DNA of 64,000 nucleotides from Candidatus Rhodobacter oscarellae (lineage in GTDB: Bacteria; Pseudomonadota; Alphaproteobacteria; Rhodobacterales; Rhodobacteraceae). Each line of letters starts with the position of its first letter. Within the stretch, counting starts at the first letter, position 1. The stretch lies in NCBI RefSeq assembly GCF_001078595.1, contig NZ_LFTY01000002.1:668124-732123 (forward strand). The letters are read 5' to 3'. The position numbers and the translations under genes were made by a program. This document shows positions 56,144 to 64,000 of this stretch, piece after piece. Below the pieces are notes generated by a model. It had not been told where the DNA came from. It ran no database searches and worked only from the letters and a program-made list of their open reading frames with translations.

Positions 56144-56854
56144 ATGGAAAGCGCTCGGCTCTACGTGATTTCTTTGGCGACCAGGAACGCCAGGCGCGCG
56201 CAGATTGCGGCGCGGCTCAAGGAGCTGGGGCTCGACGCGATCTTGATTGACGCGGTCGATGGCCGCGAAGGCCTGGGGGATCATGCGGCAGATGTGGACC
56301 GCGCGGCGGCCAATGCGCAACAGGGACGGCCCCTCACCGATGGCGAGCTTGCCTGCGCGCTCAGCCACCGCGCTGTGTATCGCGACTTTCTGGCCTCGGA
56401 CGCGCAATGGGCTGTTGTGCTGGAGGATGATGCTCTGATCGGCGCGGAGTTCGTGGCCTATCTGCAAAGCGGGGCCTATGCCCGCGCGCCCATGACCTTA
56501 CTGCATCACAGCAATGCGCGGGTCTTTGGTGCGCGCCCGCTGATGGAGGGCGTGGTGGCGCATGACCTGGCGATGTCGCCCTTCATGGCGGTGGGCTATG
56601 CTTTAAACCGCAACTGCGCCGCAGCGCTCGATAGGGCGCAAACCCCGGTGCAGCGGTTGGCGGATTGGCCGCTGGACCTCTCCGATCTTGGCGCGGTCGC
56701 CGTGACGCCCCAGATTGTGGGCCATCCACCGATGGGCGCGGGCTCTGCCCTGGCCGCGGGGCGCGCGAAGCCAAAGCCGCCGATGGGGCGGATGCTCAGC
56801 CCCAGCTATCTGCGCCGCAAGTGGCGCAAGCTGCGGGCGCGCAAGATTAGCTAG
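56144..56854 (+). CDS. Glycosyltransferase family 25 protein
   Basis: 236 residues from ATG at 56144; an ATG at 56117 is an alternative. Family features: start RLYVISLATRNARRAQI, DAILIDAVDGREG, the ELACALSHRAVYRDFLAS motif and VVLEDDALIGAEFV with the DxD-like acidic cluster (about residue 97). GT25 enzymes add galactose or related sugars in lipopolysaccharide synthesis. The last 30 residues are strongly basic. Sits 65 bp upstream of glyQ. Confidence 0.85.
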   Translation: MESARLYVISLATRNARRAQIAARLKELGLDAILIDAVDGREGLGDHAADVDRAAANAQQGRPLTDGELACALSHRAVYRDFLASDAQWAVVLEDDALIGAEFVAYLQSGAYARAPMTLLHHSNARVFGARPLMEGVVAHDLAMSPFMAVGYALNRNCAAALDRAQTPVQRLADWPLDLSDLGAVAVTPQIVGHPPMGAGSALAAGRAKPKPPMGRMLSPSYLRRKWRKLRARKIS

Positions 56855-56919
56855 AGCCGCGTTGACCCGGCGGGGCGCCGGGCTTATCAGGCACCCAACT
56901 TTAGCATTCGGTGAGAGCC

Positions 56920-57843
56920 ATGGCCCAAGACGCCCCGCGTTCCTTCCAAGAGATCATCCTGCGGCTGCAGAATTACTGGGCCGCGAAAGGCTGCGCCGTG
57001 CTGCAGCCCTATGACATGGAGGTCGGCGCGGGCACGTTCCACCCCGCGACCACGCTGCGCTCGCTGGGCGGCAATGCTTGGGCCGCGGCCTATGTGCAGC
57101 CCTCGCGGCGCCCGACCGATGGCCGCTATGGCGACAGCCCGAACCGCTGGCAGCACTATTACCAGTTCCAGGTGCTGATCAAACCCAGCCCTCCGGACCT
57201 GCAAGAGATCTATCTGGGGTCACTAGAAGCCATCGGCATCGACATGCAACTGCACGACATCCGGTTCGTCGAGGACGATTGGGAGAGCCCGACGCTAGGC
57301 GCCTGGGGCCTGGGCTGGGAGGTCTGGTGCGACGGCATGGAGGTCAGCCAGTTTACCTATTTTCAGCAGGTGGGCGGACATGATTGCCATCCGGTATCCG
57401 GTGAGCTGACCTACGGGCTGGAGCGGTTGGCGATGTATGTTCTGGGCTATGAGGACGGCAATGAAATGCCGTTCAACGACCCGCAGTGCCCAATCCCGCT
57501 GACTTACGGCGACGTCTTCCGCGAGGCGGAGGCGCAATATGCGCGCTGGAATTTCGATGTGGCGGATACCGAGATGCTGATGAAGCACTTCGAAGACGCC
57601 GAGACGGAATGCGCCCGCATCCTGGCTGAACCGGCCGAGGACCCCAAGACCGGCAAGCGCATCGTCATGGCGCAGCCCGCCTATGACCAATGCATCAAGG
57701 CCAGCCATATCTTCAACCTGCTGGACGCGCGCGGGGTGATCTCGGTGACCGAGCGGCAGGCCTATATTGGGCGCGTGCGGGCGCTGGCCAAGCAATGCGC
57801 GGACGCCTTTGTACAGACCGAGGCGGGCGGCTGGGCGGCATAG
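56920..57843 (+). CDS. glyQ: Glycyl-tRNA synthetase alpha subunit
   Basis: Catalytic subunit of the bacterial alpha2beta2 enzyme. 307 residues from ATG at 56920. Blocks: [41 protein letters not shown] (class II motif 1-2 region), [20 protein letters not shown] and [20 protein letters not shown] (motif 3). In many relatives glyQ and glyS lie close together; here 2.4 kb with other genes lies between. Confidence 0.97.
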   Translation: MAQDAPRSFQEIILRLQNYWAAKGCAVLQPYDMEVGAGTFHPATTLRSLGGNAWAAAYVQPSRRPTDGRYGDSPNRWQHYYQFQVLIKPSPPDLQEIYLGSLEAIGIDMQLHDIRFVEDDWESPTLGAWGLGWEVWCDGMEVSQFTYFQQVGGHDCHPVSGELTYGLERLAMYVLGYEDGNEMPFNDPQCPIPLTYGDVFREAEAQYARWNFDVADTEMLMKHFEDAETECARILAEPAEDPKTGKRIVMAQPAYDQCIKASHIFNLLDARGVISVTERQAYIGRVRALAKQCADAFVQTEAGGWAA

Positions 57844-57876
57844 CGTGAGGGCAGGTTTAGAGAGGCGCGGATTTTT

Positions 57877-58033
57877 GGTGCGCCCAAATCTCTTGCAAGA
57901 GATTTGCCACTTTCCTTGAAAGGAAAGTGCGCCTGGCCGCACCAGAGCGCATTGAGATCAAACGCAACGTTGCGGCGGGCATAGGAAACTCTTGGAAGAG
58001 TTTCGCCAATTTCTTGCAAGAAATTGGCGCCGC
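57877..58033. repeat. Paired three-way-junction hairpin element, copy 2
   Basis: Module 1 (57877-57943): outer GGTGCG/CGCACC around CAAATCTCTT-gc-AAGAGATTTG and CACTTTCCTT-ga-AAGGAAAGTG. Module 2 (57972-58033): outer GCGGCG/CGCCGC around GAAACTCTT-gg-AAGAGTTTC and GCCAATTTCTT-gc-AAGAAATTGGC. The arms AAATCTCTT and AAACTCTT match copy 1 at 31208-31370 exactly, although the loops differ. Lies between glyQ and a convergent glycosyltransferase. Confidence 0.8.
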
Positions 58034-58095
58034 ATCCCGCTGCAAAACCTGATCTGTGTCTTTCGCGACCCGCCTCCGACCGGCCGCAGGTCACA

Positions 58096-58923
58096 TCATC
58101 CTGAGCCCGGATTGATCCCATGCTCTGTCCAGGTCTTCCTGGATCGTCTCGCGGTTTGGATCATGTCACGCTGCCGCCGCACGGCCTCCTCGTCGCGATA
58201 GCCGCGCGGGTGATCAAGATGCACAACCGGGCTGGTAAAGCGCAGCTGCCGTCCGCGCACGCCGCTATTGGCCAGCCGCACGCCGAATTCCTTGTCCTCG
58301 CCGCCCCAAACCATCGTCTCGTCGAAGCCGTTTACGGCCAGGATCGCCTCGCGGAAGGCGGAGGCGTTCGAGCCCATCCAGGTCCGCCGAATCGGATACA
58401 CCGCATCCAGCGCGGCCTGAGCGGGCAGGGGCCAGGGCATTGCCTTCAGCCGCGTGGTGGTCCTGTCAAAGGCCTCACGGGCGCGCAGCCAGTCTTGCCG
58501 GAACACCGCGCCGGATTGAACATCGCTTTCGGCGACGGCCTCGGTTGCGGCCTTGCTCAGCCGGATAAGGCTGCCCGAGGCAAAGCGATCCCGCCGCGCC
58601 ACCGCCGCATGCCGCGCCACAAAGCCTTGGGACAGCAAGCAATCCCCATCGGTGAAGGCAAGGTAGTCCGCCTCTGAGGACGCCACCGCCTTGTTCAGGA
58701 TCGCCGTCTTTTGGAACCCGTTATCCTCATGCCAGACATGGCGTAGGGGCAGTTCGGGATGCTCAAGCTGAAACGCCTCGAGCATCGCCCGCGTCGGCGC
58801 GCCCGATCCATCATCGGCCACGCATAGGCTGTCTGGGCGCCTTGCCTGGCCCAGCACGGACAGCAGGCATAGGCGCAGCGCCCATGGCCAGTTATAGGTC
58901 GAGATGATCAATTCCACGCGCAT
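58096..58923 (-). CDS. Glycosyltransferase family 2 protein
   Basis: 275 residues, GT-A fold: VELIISTYNWPWALRLCLLS, VADDGSGAPTRAML, NKAVASSEADYLAFTDGDCLL (DxD metal site, about residue 92), and the C-terminal block GFDETMVWGGEDKEFGVRLAN characteristic of GT2 enzymes with a galactosyltransferase-like C-terminus. Cytosolic, probably surface-polysaccharide synthesis. It is inserted between glyQ and glyS on the opposite strand. Confidence 0.9.
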   Translation of the reverse strand: MRVELIISTYNWPWALRLCLLSVLGQARRPDSLCVADDGSGAPTRAMLEAFQLEHPELPLRHVWHEDNGFQKTAILNKAVASSEADYLAFTDGDCLLSQGFVARHAAVARRDRFASGSLIRLSKAATEAVAESDVQSGAVFRQDWLRAREAFDRTTTRLKAMPWPLPAQAALDAVYPIRRTWMGSNASAFREAILAVNGFDETMVWGGEDKEFGVRLANSGVRGRQLRFTSPVVHLDHPRGYRDEEAVRRQRDMIQTARRSRKTWTEHGINPGSG

Positions 58924-59008
58924 GCGCGCAAATTACCTCTTCCAGGGCCGCGCGCAATTGCTTAGGCGCAAAGGGGACATGCGGGACCAGGCGGCGGAGG
59001 GCGCTACA

Positions 59009-59478
59009 TTGAATGGGAAACTGATCGGAGGGGCCATTGTGGCGATGGCATCATCGCGGGCATTGCGGTCTATTACCTGCAAGTTTTCGCCTATTATGAA
59101 GAGGTTGCATCCGACAGCGTGCAGATCAAGCTGACGCTTGTGGCCACCGACACGCCCGATCTTATCCTGGCCGAGAACGTGCAGGCCATCGACGGCAGCA
59201 GCTCGCCGCTGCGGTTCCGGGCCTGTTTTGAGACGCCGCATGACCACGCGATGTTGACCGTGACCTATGTGGTCCACACCGCGCCCGAGCCGCTGATCGC
59301 GCCCGGCTGGTTCGACTGCTTTGACGCAAAGGCGATCGGGGCCGCGCTCGAGGCGGATCAAGCCATCGCCTATCTTGGCGAGGCCGAGATCGCGGACGGG
59401 GTGGACCGGGTGATCGCGATCTTCGATGACGGGCGGGGGTTCGCCTGGCATCAGCTCAACGAGAAATACAAGGACTAG
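59009..59478 (+). pseudogene. DUF6446-like protein gene with a frameshift
   Basis: A TTG start at 59009 with a GGAGG site opens NGKLIGGAIVAM, the expected N-terminus; near 59047 the frame must change by one base to continue as GIIAGIAVYYLQVFAYYEEV and on to the conserved core AIDGSSSPLRFRACFETP, GWFDCFDAKAIGAALEADQA, DRVIAIFDDGRGFAWHQLNE. One missing G (ATGGCATC for ATGGGCATC) would explain it. The protein would have one N-terminal membrane helix. Either a true mutation or a sequencing error; an internal start downstream would lack the anchor. Confidence 0.75.
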
Positions 59479-59482
59479 CGCA

Positions 59483-60166
59483 TTGGCCGGGGCAGGGGAC
59501 AGCGCCCAGGAACGGGCCGAGAGCAAGGCGCGCCAGCGCGCCCATCACCAGCGCCGAAAGGAGCAAGCAAGGGGCCTTATGCGCGGGGTGATCTCGCAGA
59601 TCGGGCCCGGCGATCTGGTGGTTGATTGCGGCGCGAATGTTGGCGCCGTAGCGGTGCCCCTGGCCCGGACCGGCGCCGAGCTGCACGCCTTCGAGCCTGA
59701 CCCGGTCGCCTTCACCCAGCTGCAAAAGGCCACCGCGGCATTTGACAACGTGCATCTGCACGCCGCGGCGGTTGGTATCGCCGAGGGCACGGCCCGGCTC
59801 TTTCGCGGCGATACCTTCGCGGACGACCCGGTCAAGGCCACCCGGCGCAGCACGGTCCTTGCAGGCGGCGTGCGGATGTCCGACGGCGGCGACAGTATCG
59901 AGACCCCGGTGATCGACCTGCCCGCGCGGCTGACCGAATGGGCCAAGCGCGACCGCGGCATCGCCTTTCTCAAGCTGGACATCGAAGGGGCAGAGCTGGA
60001 CCTGCTTACGGAGATGCTGCGCCTTGACCTCTTCTCGCAGATCCGCCTGACCGTGGCCGAGATGCATGCCTATAAGTTCCCGCATCTGCGCCCCGAGTTC
60101 CAAGCTTTGCGCAAGACGATCACCGCGCGCTATCCCGACACGCGCGTTTGGCTCGATTGGATTTGA
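59483..60166 (+). CDS. FkbM-family methyltransferase
   Basis: About 227 residues from a TTG at 59483; ATG at 59579 is an alternative that still covers the catalytic domain. SAM-binding motif VVDCGANVGAVAVPLARTGA (about residue 50), acidic LHAFEPDPVAF, and LKLDIEGAELDLLTEMLR (about 165), all typical of FkbM. Such enzymes O-methylate sugars or glycan ends, which fits the neighbouring glycosyltransferases. The N-terminal 30 residues are highly basic. Confidence 0.85.
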   Translation: MAGAGDSAQERAESKARQRAHHQRRKEQARGLMRGVISQIGPGDLVVDCGANVGAVAVPLARTGAELHAFEPDPVAFTQLQKATAAFDNVHLHAAAVGIAEGTARLFRGDTFADDPVKATRRSTVLAGGVRMSDGGDSIETPVIDLPARLTEWAKRDRGIAFLKLDIEGAELDLLTEMLRLDLFSQIRLTVAEMHAYKFPHLRPEFQALRKTITARYPDTRVWLDWI

Positions 60167-60221
60167 ATTCCCCCGGGCGCGGCGCTAGGAAGCGCGCGAC
60201 TTCCCGACCAAGGACGCCCCC

Positions 60222-62315
60222 ATGCCTGACCTGCTGATCGAGCTCTTCTCAGAAGAAATCCCCGCGCGCATGCAGACCCGCGCCGCCGAGGACCTCAAGA
60301 AGCTGATGACCGATGGTATGGTCGAGGCCGGCCTGACCTATAGCTCGGCGCATGCCTTCTCGACTCCGCGGCGGTTGGTGCTGGCCGTCGAGGGGCTCTT
60401 GGCCGAGAGCCCTGCGCTGCGCGAAGAACGCAAAGGCCCCCGCGTGGACGCGCCTGAGAAGGCGCTAGAGGGCTTCTTGCGCGCCACGGGGCTCACCAAG
60501 GACCAGCTTGAGGCCCGCGACGACAAGAAGGGCCAGGTCTGGTTCGCCACGATCAGCAAACCGGGCCGTCCGGCGGCAGAGATCGTAGGCGAGCAGCTTG
60601 AAAAGACCATCCGGAACTTCCCCTGGCCCAAATCCATGCGCTGGGGCGCGGGCTCGCTGCGCTGGGTGCGGCCTTTGCATTCGATCCTCTGCATCCTCAG
60701 CGATGAGGGCGGCGCGTCGGTTGTGCCGCTGGAGGTCGAGGGCATCAAAGCGGGCGACACCACCGAGGGCCACCGCTTCATGGGGCCGGGTCGCTTCTCT
60801 GTGACCGGGTTCGACGATTTCGAGACGCAGCTCAAGGCCCGCCACGTGGTCCTGCGCGCCGAGGAGCGTGCCGAGCATATCTGGCAGGACGCCAGCAATA
60901 TGGCCTTCGCCCAGGGGCTGGAAGTCGTTGAAGACAAAGGCCTTCTGCGCGAGGTCGCGGGGCTCGTGGAATGGCCGGTCGTGCTGATGGGCGAGATTGG
61001 TGCGGCGTTCCTGGAACTGCCGCCCGAGGTGCTGCAGACCTCCATGAAGGAGCACCAGAAATTCTTCTCGGTCCGCAACCCCAAGACCGGGCGCATCGAG
61101 AAATTCGTCACCGTCGCCAATGTCGAGACCGCCGACCAGGGCGCGACGATCCTGGCGGGCAACCAAAAGGTGCTGTCGGCGCGGCTGGCGGATGCCAAGT
61201 TCTTCTGGGAGAACGATTTGCGCGTGGCAACGGGCGAGAAGATGGCGCCTTGGCTGGACAAGCTGGGCAATGTCACCTTCCACGCCAAGCTGGGCAGCCA
61301 GGCCGAAAGGATCGCCCGCATCGCGGCCCTTGCTCGGCAGATCGCGCCCGCTCTGGGCGCCGATCCCGACCAGGCAGAGGCCGCGGCGCAGATCGCAAAG
61401 GCCGATTTGGCGTCCGAGATGGTCTATGAGTTCCCAGAATTGCAGGGGATCATGGGCAAGTATTACGCCCAGCGGGCGGGCCACCCAGAGGCGGTTGCGA
61501 ATGCCGCCGAGGCGCATTGGCAGCCGCTCGGTCCCTCGGATGACGTCCCGACCGAACCCGTCTCGGTCGCTGTGGCCCTGGCCGATAAGATCGACACGCT
61601 GACCGGCTTCTGGGCGATTGATGAAAAGCCAACGGGGTCCAAGGACCCCTATGCGCTGCGCCGCGCCGCGCTGGGCGTTATTCGGTTGATATTGCAAAAT
61701 GGCCTGCGTTTGAAGCTCGTTGAGGGCTGGAAACCAGCCGTTGTTATGCACGTAGTTCAAGCGAAATTGAGCGGGGACACTTCGGTGTCCTCAGATCTTC
61801 TCTCCTTCTTCCACGACCGTCTCAAGGTGCATCTGCGCGACGCAGGGCTGGGCCATGACGTGATCGACGCCTCGCTGGCGATGCCGGGCAATGACGATCT
61901 GACGCTTCTGGTGAAGCGGGCAGAGGCGCTGGCGGCGTTCCTCAAGACCGAGGACGGCACCAACCTAGTGCAGGGCTTCAAGCGCGCCAACAACATCCTC
62001 ACCCAGGCCGAGGAGAAGGACGGGGTCGAGTATAGCTATGGCCCCGACGCCAAGCTGGCCGAAGAGGACAGCGAAAAGGCGCTATTTGCCGCGTTGGATC
62101 AGGCCGAGGCGCAGATCAAGCCCGCCATGGAGGCCGAGGATTTCGCCGCGGCCATGACTCAGATGGCCAGCCTGCGCGCGCCGATTGATGCGTTCTTTGA
62201 GGCGGTGCAGATCAACACCGAGAACCAGATCATCCGGCGCAACCGGCTGAACCTGTTGCATCGGATACGCCAGATCTGCCTCTCTGTGGCGGATCTCAAT
62301 AGGCTCGAGGGCTAG
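60222..62315 (+). CDS. glyS: Glycyl-tRNA synthetase beta subunit
   Basis: tRNA-binding subunit, 697 residues. Blocks: LIELFSEEIPARMQTRAAED, FSTPRRLVLAVEG, FPWPKSMRWGAGSLRWVRPL, SMKEHQKFFSVRNPKTGRIE, and HD-like/anticodon region EFPELQGIMGKYYAQRAGHP, ending NRLNLLHRIRQICLSVADLN. Around 61680-61800 a stretch (LKLVEGWKPAVVMHVVQAKL, SGDTSVSS) uses AT-rich codons and contains a GGACAC-TTCG-GTGTCC hairpin, unlike the rest of the gene. Confidence 0.96.
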   Translation: MPDLLIELFSEEIPARMQTRAAEDLKKLMTDGMVEAGLTYSSAHAFSTPRRLVLAVEGLLAESPALREERKGPRVDAPEKALEGFLRATGLTKDQLEARDDKKGQVWFATISKPGRPAAEIVGEQLEKTIRNFPWPKSMRWGAGSLRWVRPLHSILCILSDEGGASVVPLEVEGIKAGDTTEGHRFMGPGRFSVTGFDDFETQLKARHVVLRAEERAEHIWQDASNMAFAQGLEVVEDKGLLREVAGLVEWPVVLMGEIGAAFLELPPEVLQTSMKEHQKFFSVRNPKTGRIEKFVTVANVETADQGATILAGNQKVLSARLADAKFFWENDLRVATGEKMAPWLDKLGNVTFHAKLGSQAERIARIAALARQIAPALGADPDQAEAAAQIAKADLASEMVYEFPELQGIMGKYYAQRAGHPEAVANAAEAHWQPLGPSDDVPTEPVSVAVALADKIDTLTGFWAIDEKPTGSKDPYALRRAALGVIRLILQNGLRLKLVEGWKPAVVMHVVQAKLSGDTSVSSDLLSFFHDRLKVHLRDAGLGHDVIDASLAMPGNDDLTLLVKRAEALAAFLKTEDGTNLVQGFKRANNILTQAEEKDGVEYSYGPDAKLAEEDSEKALFAALDQAEAQIKPAMEAEDFAAAMTQMASLRAPIDAFFEAVQINTENQIIRRNRLNLLHRIRQICLSVADLNRLEG

Positions 62316-62447
62316 GCTCCTCGTGCCCGGGGCGGGAAACCCCGGCAGGGAAGGGCGAATAAGCCGCCCGTTTAGAATAACGTTACCTTTTCCTTGCACA
62401 CTGCGCCCCCAAAGCTATCATGCCGCGACACAGCAAGGGGTGCTGCG

Positions 62448-64000
62448 GTGCAGAAAGTCGTCACTCTCAAGCCATACGCGCTGATCACGCCCACCGCGTC
62501 GATCACGGCGGCCACCCATGGGGGGCGCGCAAAATGCCTGCAGCGGCTGATCCGGCTGGGGCTGCCGGTGCCCACGACCGTCTCGCTCAGCTTTGACACG
62601 GTGCACCAGATCGCGGCGGGGCATCTGCCGGATATTGGCTCTGTGCTGAACGCGTTTGACCCCGATCCGCTGCTCTCGGTGCGGCCCTCTAGCGAGGACC
62701 CCGATTGGGGCGGTCCGGGCGCGATCCTGAATGTGGGCATGAACGACGCGCGCCATGCTGCGATGGTAAAGACGCACGGGGCCGCGGCGGCGACGGCGCT
62801 CTTTTTGCGCTTCATCCAGTCCTATGCGGTGCATGTGGCGCGGCTGGATCCGGACATGTTCGACGACCTTAGCGACCCGACCGAGGCGGCGCTGCGGCAG
62901 GCGTTGGAGGATTACGAGGACGAGACCGGCGAGCCCTTCCCGCAGGACCCGGGGCGGCAGCTGGCCGAGGTGCTGCGCTCGATGGCCCGCGCCTGGGAGG
63001 GCACCACCGCGCGGCTCTTGCGTCAGGCCAAGGGCGCGCCCGCGGATGCGGGGCTGGGACTTGTGGTGCAGAAGATGGCGCTGGGCGTCGGCGGGGACGA
63101 GAGCGGCTCTGGCGTGATCCAGTTCGTTGATCCGGCCACCGGCGAGGCGCAGATCACCGGGCGCTACCTCAGCCAGAGCCAGGGCCGGGACGCGCTGGCC
63201 AAGGGCAAAGGCGCGATCTACCTCACCAAGGACCCGCGCGGGGCCTCGCTGGAGGAGCTCAGTGCGCCCAGTTTCGAGAAGCTGATCGAATATGGCGGGG
63301 TCTGCCGCGAGCGTCTGCGCGAGGAGATGCAGATTGAGTTTACCATAGAGGCGGGCGAGTTGGCGGTGCTGGATGCCGTGCGCGTGCAGCGCTCCAGCCG
63401 TGCCTCGCTGGCCATCGCGGTGAAGCTTGCCGAGGACGAGGTGATCCCGCGCGAAGAGGCCGTGCTGCGCGTGCCGCCGGGCGCCTTGAACGAGCTTTTG
63501 CACCCGCAGGTGGACCGGCTGGCCAAGCGCGACGTGCTCGCCCGCGGCATTGCCGCAAGCCCGGGTGCCGCGGTGGGCAAGATCGTCTTTAGCGCGGCGG
63601 CGGCCCAGGCCAGTGCCGCCCGCGGCGAGCCCTGCATCCTGGTGCGGCGCGAGACCCATCCAGAGGATATCCGCGGCATGCACTCTGCCGCTGGTGTGCT
63701 GACCGAGCGCGGCGGGCAGACCAGCCACGCCGCGGTGATCGCCCGCGGCATCGGCACGCCCTGCGTGGTGGGCACCCAGGGCATCTCGATCCGCCACAGC
63801 ACCAAGCGGCTCAAGATCGACGACGGGCGCAGCTTTAGCGAAGGCGACGAGATCACCCTGGATGGCGCGACGGGCGAGGTGCTGGCGGGTACGGTGCCCA
63901 TGCTGGAACCCTCGCTGGGCGACGCCTTCCAGAAGCTTTTGACCTGGGCGGATGCGGCGCGCGACATCGGGGTGCGTGCCAATGCCGACACGCCCGCCGA
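62448..64000 (+). CDS. PEP/pyruvate-dikinase-like protein, N-terminal part (cut by window edge)
   Basis: 517 codons visible from a GTG at 62448 with an AAGGGG site; no stop before the window end. N-terminal ATP-grasp part LIRLGLPVPTTVSLSFDTV and SVRPSSEDPDWGGPGAILNV, where canonical PPDK has SVRSGA and a PGMMDT block, so the nucleotide-binding loop differs. The phosphohistidine domain is well conserved: GVLTERGGQTSHAAVIARGI (about residue 430). The swivelling domain is followed by the start of the PEP-binding barrel. Likely a PPDK paralogue whose reaction may differ from the canonical enzyme. Confidence 0.82.
   Translation, partial: MQKVVTLKPYALITPTASITAATHGGRAKCLQRLIRLGLPVPTTVSLSFDTVHQIAAGHLPDIGSVLNAFDPDPLLSVRPSSEDPDWGGPGAILNVGMNDARHAAMVKTHGAAAATALFLRFIQSYAVHVARLDPDMFDDLSDPTEAALRQALEDYEDETGEPFPQDPGRQLAEVLRSMARAWEGTTARLLRQAKGAPADAGLGLVVQKMALGVGGDESGSGVIQFVDPATGEAQITGRYLSQSQGRDALAKGKGAIYLTKDPRGASLEELSAPSFEKLIEYGGVCRERLREEMQIEFTIEAGELAVLDAVRVQRSSRASLAIAVKLAEDEVIPREEAVLRVPPGALNELLHPQVDRLAKRDVLARGIAASPGAAVGKIVFSAAAAQASAARGEPCILVRRETHPEDIRGMHSAAGVLTERGGQTSHAAVIARGIGTPCVVGTQGISIRHSTKRLKIDDGRSFSEGDEITLDGATGEVLAGTVPMLEPSLGDAFQKLLTWADAARDIGVRANADTPA

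Noticed and set aside
62326-62346. CCGGGG/CCCCGG hairpin after glyS as a terminator
   Set aside because: Six-bp stem without a T-run; too weak to list as a feature.

Overview
The window is a GC-rich chromosomal segment of an alphaproteobacterium, almost certainly a Rhodobacterales (Roseobacter/Paracoccus-like) bacterium. The evidence is the set of lineage-typical genes: ChpT-type phosphotransferase, DUF3553, DUF4167, DUF6446, ornithine-lipid genes olsB-olsA, an RSP_2648-like PIN protein and a 41-residue L36. Most of it is core genome: dense, often overlapping genes, with one complete insertion sequence and several families of short intergenic repeats.

Layout. 1-7.9 kb: the end of an Lrp/AsnC regulator, a cytochrome P450, then a valine-catabolism cluster read leftward (mmsA, a cupredoxin, isobutyryl-CoA dehydrogenase-like gene, 3-hydroxyisobutyryl-CoA hydrolase, mmsB) with a divergent LysR regulator. 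8.2-10.8 kb: Entner-Doudoroff pair edd-eda behind a palindromic LacI-type operator. 10.9-20 kb: small protein, lipoprotein, 23S rRNA methyltransferase-like gene whose start codon lies in a hairpin, PIN protein, exported protein, pgk, cyclophilin, DUF3179 protein and an isolated class II HMG-CoA reductase. 20-23 kb: barrel-like outer membrane protein and tyrS with its 3' end present three times in 300-bp steps. 23-33.6 kb: anmK, chpT, DUF3553, olsB-olsA, thiE-like, trmJ, ctaA, carboxypeptidase Taq, prfA-prmC. 33.8-40.2 kb: DUF4167, a GGDEF-EAL protein, metY and a DegP-like protease lying between two direct repeats. 40.3-46.4 kb: argS, SPOR protein, nagZ, scpA-scpB, rpmJ and tRNA-Val. 46.5-53 kb: N-formylglutamate amidohydrolase, a membrane protein gene split by an IS630-type element, a TrkH potassium transporter and a ThDP enzyme. 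53-64 kb: a trypsin-fold protein lacking its catalytic triad, glycosyltransferases and an FkbM methyltransferase around glyQ and glyS, and a divergent PEP/pyruvate-dikinase-like gene running off the right end.

I found no convincing new defence or biosynthetic system. The parts least explained by known genes are non-coding or degenerate: paired hairpins that fold as three-way junctions (two copies), hairpin terminators with quadruplex-capable loops (two copies), a 230-bp repeat with inverted ends (two copies), a palindrome inserted in frame in an acyl-CoA dehydrogenase, the start-codon hairpin at 11922-11950, the tyrS triplication carrying FNR-like boxes, and the inactive protease. All functions are read from sequence and family knowledge; no database search was possible.
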